Of a stretch of 64,000 nt of DNA, positions 58,980-64,000 are shown one piece after another. This DNA comes from Acidobacteriota bacterium (lineage in GTDB: Bacteria; Acidobacteriota; Terriglobia; Terriglobales; Acidobacteriaceae). A model generated the notes under the pieces. That model did no database searches, was not told where the DNA came from, and saw only the letters and a list, made by a program, of their open reading frames with translations. Where the stretch lies: positions 1-64,000 of the forward strand of contig JAKAXU010000002.1 of assembly GCA_021816455.1 (NCBI GenBank). Direction: 5' to 3'. Within the stretch, counting starts at the first letter, position 1; each line of letters begins with the position of its first letter. Both the position numbers and the translations under genes were made by a program.

Positions 58980-60437
58980 CTACCAGATGCCAACCTGGCC
59001 GCGGACCGAGCGAATCAGCGCGGCGGAGTCATAGCCGACTCCATCCTTGAAGACGGTGACGACGTTCTCAATATCGGAGATGCGGCTCGACGGGTCGCCG
59101 TGGACGAGGACAATATCCGCGTCTTTGCCGGGAGCGATGGTGCCTATACGGTCAAGCTGGCCCAGATACTCCGCGCCGTTGCGCGTGGCGATGGCAATGG
59201 CTTCAACGGGGGTGAAGCCGGCTTCGACGAGCAGCTCCATCTCTCGCTGGTCGCCGAAGCCGGGCAGAACGCCACCGTTGCCGGTGGGATCGGGGCCGGC
59301 CAACAGCAGGCCACCGGCGCGGACAAAGGCAAGCTCGAAGTCCATCTCTTTGCGGAAGAGCGACGTCATCGGGGAGTTGGCCGGAATGCGCGCACGTAGT
59401 GTGAGATAGCTTTGCAAGGCGGCTGGAGCCAGCGCTTCCGTGATGCGAGGGGTAAGCGGCGGACGACCGGGAGCCATAGCCTCAAAGACCGGCAACGTGG
59501 AAGTGACGGCGACATGGTGCGCGACGAGCAAGTGGATGAGCGACTGCACGTCAGGGTCGTCAATAGATTTGTTCTGCCAGCTTCGCTCACCGTCGGTGGG
59601 ACAGGCATCGGGCTTTTTGGTCGCGGAGAACTCGGTGTCGGTGAAGACCGGCCCATGCTCCAGATCGTCGATGCCAAGCGCGATGGCCTCCGGCCAGGTG
59701 ACCGAGCAGAGATGGCCGGTGAGCTTGTGGTGTTGGGCATGCGCTTCGGCGATGGCCGCGCCCAGTTCGGCGCGAGAGATGTCCATATATGCCTTGAAGG
59801 AGGTCATGCCTTCCGAGGACCAGAAATCGACCATGCGCCGCGCATCCGTGGCATCGACCAGCGGATGCATCTGGGCAAACTTAGTCGGCGAGCCTTCCAG
59901 ATAGGGCGCGGAGACATCCATCCCTGGACCTGGCATGGCACCGGAATTGACCTGGGAGGCGATGCGTAGATCCGTGTACGGCTCGACGCTTCCAGTGGTA
60001 CGCATGGTGGTGACGCCGGAGGCAAGATAGAGCCGGGGCGCGGTGTAGGGCAGTTCGGTGACGTAAAAGCCTGGCCCGTTGGCGAAACCATCCGCCTGTT
60101 CGGTAGCGATGGAGGCCGAGTAGTAGAGATGGTCGTGCAAGCCGACGATGCCGGGAAGGACACTCTCGCCGGTAGCGTCGATGCGCAAGGCTCCGGCAGG
60201 GATAGTGGTCTGCTGCTCTGCTCCAACAGAAACAATCCTGCCGTGGGAGACGACAACTGCCTGGTCTGCCCGCGATGGGCCTCCGTTGCCATCGATGACG
60301 CGCACGTGGTCGAGGACGAAGACGGGCGCGGAGATGGATATCAGGCTTTGTGTGGAGTGGGTGTGACTGGACGAAGCCTGCTGAGCTGAAGCGGCAGCCG
60401 CGAAAAGAACAAAAACTGCCCAAGAGATTCTTGGCAT
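58980..60437 (-). CDS. Secreted amidohydrolase-superfamily protein
   Basis: 485 residues with a signal peptide (ISWAVFVLFAAAASAQ). Amidohydrolase core: HxH in VGLHDHLYYS, a candidate carboxylated Lys in TSFKAYMDISRAEL, His in KLTGHLCSV and DLEHGPVF, and Asp in AGPDPTGNG. The imidazolonepropionase-like or prolidase-like subgroup is most similar by pattern. It ends with AIATRNGAEYLGQLDRIGTI and GKDADIVLVHGDP. Likely a periplasmic amidase or peptidase of unknown substrate. Confidence 0.9.
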   Translation of the reverse strand: MPRISWAVFVLFAAAASAQQASSSHTHSTQSLISISAPVFVLDHVRVIDGNGGPSRADQAVVVSHGRIVSVGAEQQTTIPAGALRIDATGESVLPGIVGLHDHLYYSASIATEQADGFANGPGFYVTELPYTAPRLYLASGVTTMRTTGSVEPYTDLRIASQVNSGAMPGPGMDVSAPYLEGSPTKFAQMHPLVDATDARRMVDFWSSEGMTSFKAYMDISRAELGAAIAEAHAQHHKLTGHLCSVTWPEAIALGIDDLEHGPVFTDTEFSATKKPDACPTDGERSWQNKSIDDPDVQSLIHLLVAHHVAVTSTLPVFEAMAPGRPPLTPRITEALAPAALQSYLTLRARIPANSPMTSLFRKEMDFELAFVRAGGLLLAGPDPTGNGGVLPGFGDQREMELLVEAGFTPVEAIAIATRNGAEYLGQLDRIGTIAPGKDADIVLVHGDPSSRISDIENVVTVFKDGVGYDSAALIRSVRGQVGIW

Positions 60438-60470
60438 GGAGGCAAACTCCTGACGCAGAATTCCGCTGCC

Positions 60471-61649
60471 TCAGATGCGCATGGGCATGAGTACGTAGCG
60501 GTATTTGTAGAGTGAATCTGGGTCTTCCGGACGCATCTGGCCGGCGGATTGAGCGTCCTTGAACTCCAGTCGAACTTCCCCTTCATTACCGATCGCCTTC
60601 AGGAAATCCAGCATATAGGCGCTGTTAAAGCCTACAAAGATGGGATCGAAGTTGTAGGGAGTTTCGATGGAGTCTTCCGACTCTCCGGATTCGGAGGATT
60701 GCGCGGAGACCTTCAACTCGTTCTGTTCGAGACGAACGCGGATAGCGCCGGATCGCTCCTCGGCAAACTGTGCGACGCGACCGATCGCCGAGGACAACTC
60801 AGCAGCGCGGACGATGGCGAATTTATTATTCTCTCGCGGAAGCACGGCCTCAAAGTTGGGGAATTGCCCGGTCAATTTCATGGAGCTGAGCGTCTGATGT
60901 CCGATCGAGAAGAACATCCGCTGATCGTCTTCGGCAAAGGTGAAGGTTTCAGCTTCGCTGGCTGAAATCAGCGAATAGATTTCGGCGAGCGCCTTGCGCG
61001 GAATCAGCGTGCGCTTCTCGTCGGAGATGCCGACCAGTGTTTCTTCGGTCTTCTCGATGAAGGCCAGGCGATGGCCGTCGGTGGCAACCATGGCCAGCGA
61101 CTCTGGCTTGAGAATGAGCAGAGCGCCGTTGAGTGTGTAGCGCGATTCTTCGCTGGAGATGGCGAAGATAGTGTGGCTGATGAGCTTACGCAGAACCGCA
61201 GTGGGCAGCGTGACTGATGTGCCTTCGGGCATCTCCGGCACCTGCGGATAATTGGCGCGGCCCAGACCAACCATCTTCGTGTTGGAGCGTCCTGAGCGAA
61301 TCTGCACCCAGTGATTCTCCAGTAGCTTGATGGAGACATCGCCCTCGCCCAGCAGCTTGACGTAATCGAAGAGCTTACGCGCGGGGATGGTGCAGGAGCC
61401 GGATTTTTTCACCTTTGCCGCGCAGGAGGTGCGAATGGCCTGGTCGAGATCAGTAGCCGTGATGCGCACTTGGTCACCGTCGGCTTCCATGAGCAGGTTG
61501 GAGAGAATGGGAATCGTAGTCTTGCGCTCGATGACAGCCTGGATGGCGCTCAACTCGTTCAATAGTTCTTTGCGATTTACGGTGATTTCCATCGCTGCTC
61601 CCTCGGTGGAGGCGGCTGCGGCGTCTGCCTGCAACAGGGTTGTGCTCAT
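60471..61649 (-). CDS. dnaN: DNA polymerase III sliding clamp (beta subunit)
   Basis: 392 residues from ATG 61649 (GGAGAG upstream), or 373 from ATG 61592, which also has GGGAG and gives the canonical MEITVNRKELLNELSAIQ start. The clamp tethers Pol III to DNA. LKPESLAMVATDGHRLAFIE, LIPRKALAEIYSLIS and VGFNSAYMLDFLKAIG are diagnostic, and the C-terminus YKYVLMPMR-type ending (YRYVLMPMRI) is present. dnaA is not in the window. The open frame reaches 62138 but that part is not conserved. Confidence 0.97.
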   Translation of the reverse strand: MSTTLLQADAAAASTEGAAMEITVNRKELLNELSAIQAVIERKTTIPILSNLLMEADGDQVRITATDLDQAIRTSCAAKVKKSGSCTIPARKLFDYVKLLGEGDVSIKLLENHWVQIRSGRSNTKMVGLGRANYPQVPEMPEGTSVTLPTAVLRKLISHTIFAISSEESRYTLNGALLILKPESLAMVATDGHRLAFIEKTEETLVGISDEKRTLIPRKALAEIYSLISASEAETFTFAEDDQRMFFSIGHQTLSSMKLTGQFPNFEAVLPRENNKFAIVRAAELSSAIGRVAQFAEERSGAIRVRLEQNELKVSAQSSESGESEDSIETPYNFDPIFVGFNSAYMLDFLKAIGNEGEVRLEFKDAQSAGQMRPEDPDSLYKYRYVLMPMRI

Positions 61650-62265
61650 GCTTCTCTCCACGACGCTGGTGTACGCGTGATGCCAAGATACACCATGCAG
61701 ATGTTTGACGAAAACAAGCTTCTCGCCTCTCTTGATTGTATGCAAAGCACAGAGCGCGCGGAGGGGTGGAAAACAACGCATTTGTGACGAAAACCAAGCG
61801 ACCCTCATCTTTGGATAGGTAATTGTTTGCGGATGCCAGATTGGGAGCGATGGCCGAGATGCAGCGCGAGTACGCAAAAACAAAGGAAAGGAAGAAATAC
61901 TCCCCAGTCGTAGTAGTAGCCGTGCGAGTAAAAGTGGAAAAAAGGAAAAAACCCTATCAATACTGAGCACCAGCAGGGTGCGGATTTTCCAAAACCAGGC
62001 TGTGGAATTGAGGAGAATTGGAAAAACGCGCCTACAGACACTTTGCCGCACCGGCTTCTCCACGTTCTCCTCAGCGCGCGAAAACGGCTCTGTGGAAATA
62101 CAGGTAGGATCCGTGGAATGCAGGTTTCTGCCCAGCAATAGAGCGGTGAAGGACCGACAGAGATTTAAAGAGCGCAGACGAAGTCCACTGTTTGCACAAG
62201 GGAGCGAAGGGTTGAGGAAAGCCAGGGGACAGGGTTGGTGCCTGACTGTGCGCCTTACCAGGTGC
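61650..62265. other. Intergenic region upstream of dnaN
   Basis: About 615 bases, with a purine-rich, relatively A-rich stretch at about 61870-61965. Several TGTGGAA-like or GTGGAA words occur (near 62001, 62091 and 62111), which are at best weak relatives of DnaA boxes. No gene is supported. A short direct repeat lies at its far end (separate entry). Confidence 0.4.
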
Positions 62266-62271
62266 CTAACT
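62237..62271. repeat. Short direct repeat at 3' end of TPR gene
   Basis: GGTGCCTGACT (62237-62247) and GGTGCCTAACT (62261-62271), 24 bases apart, overlapping the stop of the leftward TPR gene. Preceded by GGGGACAGGG. The pattern recalls ends of small REP-type elements, but one copy cannot show this. Confidence 0.35.
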
Positions 62272-64000
62272 CCGTATATGACCGGGTGTGGACGAAGTAC
62301 AGATCCAGGCGCGGAGTTCGCCGCGGACTGAGGCCAACACGGAGGCCCAGTCGCCGGGCGCGGGCTGACGAAAGAGACACATCGTCGGATACCAGGGGGT
62401 GGTGGGAATAGATTGCATCCAGCGCCAGTCCGACTGCCAGGGCAACAGAAGCCAGCAGGGCTTACCTATTGAAGCGGCCAGATGCGCAATGACCGTATCC
62501 GTGCTCAGGACGAGATCGAGCGAGGCAATGACGGCGGCGGTGTTGGCCAGGTCGCGCTCCTGCGAGCAGGCGTCCAGGAGCGGAAATCCGGAGGGAAGCA
62601 GTGCGCGGGCGGTGGCAATCTCCAACGCAGCCTCGCCTTTCTGCAACGCAACCCAGCGAAGAGAGGGAAAGTCGACGAGCAGCGGCAGCAGCGTTTCCAG
62701 TCGGGTCGAGCGCTCGCGGTCGGCGGCATAACGGGGGTTGCCAGCCCAGCAGATGCCGATGGCAGGCGGTTCCGCTGGCCCGAGGTCGTTTGCGTCGCGC
62801 GGGGAAGTTTTCGGGAGCGGCGCAGGCTCGGCGACGAGCGCAAGCGGAGCCGGGATGCTCTGCAGCGTGGTGCGAAACAGATGCGGCAGGCTGAGCAGCG
62901 GGCAGTGGCAATCGAAAGCGGGAATTGATTCTCCGGCAGCGATGCACTGTCCGCCCAGCGACTCGACGACAGGCCGCAGCAGCCGCACCAGCGGCGGTTG
63001 CACCTCAACGATCAGCTCCGCCCCGCAAGCAGCCGCAAAAGGCAGGAAGCGCGCAAACTGAAGTGTGTCCCCAAGGCCCTGCTCATAGTAGACGAAGAGC
63101 CGGTTATGCGGTTTCGAGAGGGGTTCAGCGTTCCAGCGCGGCTGTTGAAAACGGCGCGGATGGGGATGGACTTCACGGAAATCCAGACGCGCTTCGTAGT
63201 TGCTCCAGCCTTCGGCGTATAGCCCGGCGCGCAACTGCGAGAGAGCGAGATTGTAGCGTGCGCCGGGATGCAGCGGATCGAGCGCGACCGAACGGCGATG
63301 CGCCGCCACGGCCTCCTCAATGCGGCCGACGCGCAGCAGAGCGTTACCTGCGTTGGAGTCTGCGGTCTTGTGGCCGAGCGCAGCGGCGCGGGCAAAGGCA
63401 GCAAGAGCCGCCTCAAGCTGCTCCGGAGCGCGCGTGGCGTTATGACGGGCAAGATCGAGAATCCCGCGCGCGTTAGCCACCTCCGGATGCTCCGGGGCAC
63501 TTTCGGCAGCCTTTTGCAGCCATCGCTCCGCTGCGGCAAAGCGCGATGCTTCCGCAGAGCCTTCCAGTTCGAGATACGCCAGGGCGACGAGCACATCCGT
63601 GCAGGACGGATCGACCGCCAGAGCGCGCTCATAGAAGAGACGGGCCTGCGCAAAGGCCTTGCGTGCGCGCAGGAGATTGCCGAAGTTGAGTAGCGCAGAA
63701 AGCAGGCGGGGATCGGCTGCCAGAGCCTGCTGAAAACAAGGTACGGCAAGGTAATCGCGGCCATCGGCCACCAGACAGACGGCCATATTTCCCCAGGCCG
63801 GAGCAAAGCTCGGCCGCAGCCGAATCGCACGCTCGTAATCGGCAATCGCTTCGGCGTGACGGCAGAGCTTTGCCGCGCAGTAGCCGGCGGCAAAATGCGA
63901 CTCCGTATGCGCTGGCATGTGCTGGATCGCAGCGCGGAAGCAGGCGAGTGCCGGCTCGAAATCGTTCCGGAGCGCGAGCGCTGTGCCCAGGCCATGCAGC
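62266..64000 (-). CDS. TPR and glycosyltransferase-like protein (5' end outside window)
   Basis: At least 577 residues. The frame is open to the right edge, and the peptide beyond the first ATG (ALACFRAAIQH) continues the TPR pattern, so the gene is truncated by the window. About seven TPR-like helices pairs (AIADYERAIRLRPSFAPAWG, LFYERALAVDPSCTDVLVAL) occupy the first half. The second half has features of a glycosyltransferase-family-9-like fold (YYEQGLGDTLQFARFLPFAA, AIGICWAGNPRYAADRERS and LVLSTDTVIAHLAASIGKP). Such fusions may modify proteins or surface sugars. Substrate unknown. Confidence 0.85.
   Translation of the reverse strand, partial: LHGLGTALALRNDFEPALACFRAAIQHMPAHTESHFAAGYCAAKLCRHAEAIADYERAIRLRPSFAPAWGNMAVCLVADGRDYLAVPCFQQALAADPRLLSALLNFGNLLRARKAFAQARLFYERALAVDPSCTDVLVALAYLELEGSAEASRFAAAERWLQKAAESAPEHPEVANARGILDLARHNATRAPEQLEAALAAFARAAALGHKTADSNAGNALLRVGRIEEAVAAHRRSVALDPLHPGARYNLALSQLRAGLYAEGWSNYEARLDFREVHPHPRRFQQPRWNAEPLSKPHNRLFVYYEQGLGDTLQFARFLPFAAACGAELIVEVQPPLVRLLRPVVESLGGQCIAAGESIPAFDCHCPLLSLPHLFRTTLQSIPAPLALVAEPAPLPKTSPRDANDLGPAEPPAIGICWAGNPRYAADRERSTRLETLLPLLVDFPSLRWVALQKGEAALEIATARALLPSGFPLLDACSQERDLANTAAVIASLDLVLSTDTVIAHLAASIGKPCWLLLPWQSDWRWMQSIPTTPWYPTMCLFRQPAPGDWASVLASVRGELRAWICTSSTPGHIRS

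Noticed and set aside
62000-62120. DnaA boxes upstream of dnaN
   Set aside because: TGTGGAA words differ from TTATCCACA at two or more positions and do not form a convincing cluster.

Overview
The window looks like a chromosomal segment of an acidobacterium (class Terriglobia, Acidobacteriaceae-like). This is inferred from the high-GC coding style, a complete alternative complex III (actABCDEF) followed by a caa3-type oxidase, a DUF6599-type secreted protein, and many secreted or outer-membrane hypotheticals of acidobacterial flavour. No marker gene such as 16S rRNA is present, so the assignment stays an inference.

Layout. 0.3-6.8 kb: tRNA-Thr(CGT), a secreted DUF6599-like protein, a DJ-1/PfpI protein overlapping an AsmA-like protein, and an exported GH13 glucosidase/trehalose-synthase-like enzyme. 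7-10.3 kb: a leftward nitric-oxide operon (quinol-type NO reductase, cupin, DUF488). 10.8-17.9 kb: housekeeping genes glmS, purS, ppa, a GDSL hydrolase, purD and miaA. 18-25.4 kb: a CpxA/CpxR-like two-component system with a striking tandem operator-like array, an ECF sigma factor, an MBL hydrolase, lpdA and an OprB-like porin. 25.6-30.3 kb: a DEAD-box-type helicase, then rsmG-parA-parB with two perfect parS sites. 30.5-39.6 kb: an accessory envelope region. It holds a leftward PA2779-like / C39 peptidase / TPR-barrel / PagL-like gene train, diverging from a rightward set of secreted hypotheticals. 39.7-43.1 kb: nitroreductase, aldehyde dehydrogenase and acyltransferase. 43.7-57.5 kb: the respiratory operon actA-actB-actC-actD-actE-actF, a conserved single-TM protein, sco1, coxB, coxA, coxC and coxD. 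57.6-64 kb: class II photolyase, a secreted amidohydrolase, dnaN and a TPR/glycosyltransferase-like gene cut by the right edge.

How the genes work together. The 43.7-57.5 kb block encodes an electron route from quinol to oxygen: ActA/ActE hemes, then the diheme-free CuA/cytochrome c fusion CoxB, then CoxA, with Sco1 loading CuA. Tight overlaps (ATGA, TGATG) indicate translational coupling. The NO reductase operon gives a separate quinol-driven detoxification route. The envelope cluster is the least explained part. It combines a membrane-anchored small protein, an exported cysteine peptidase and a TPR/POTRA-like outer-membrane barrel.

Non-coding highlights: (i) six GTNAC-type half-sites mostly 10 bp apart upstream of the cpxR-like gene; (ii) 15-bp-period tandem arrays at several unrelated loci (purS 3' end, response-regulator start, PagL-like gene, sco1 leader, 39.04 kb); (iii) a 117-bp MITE-like palindromic element at the porin stop codon; (iv) strong symmetric hairpins between convergent gene pairs.
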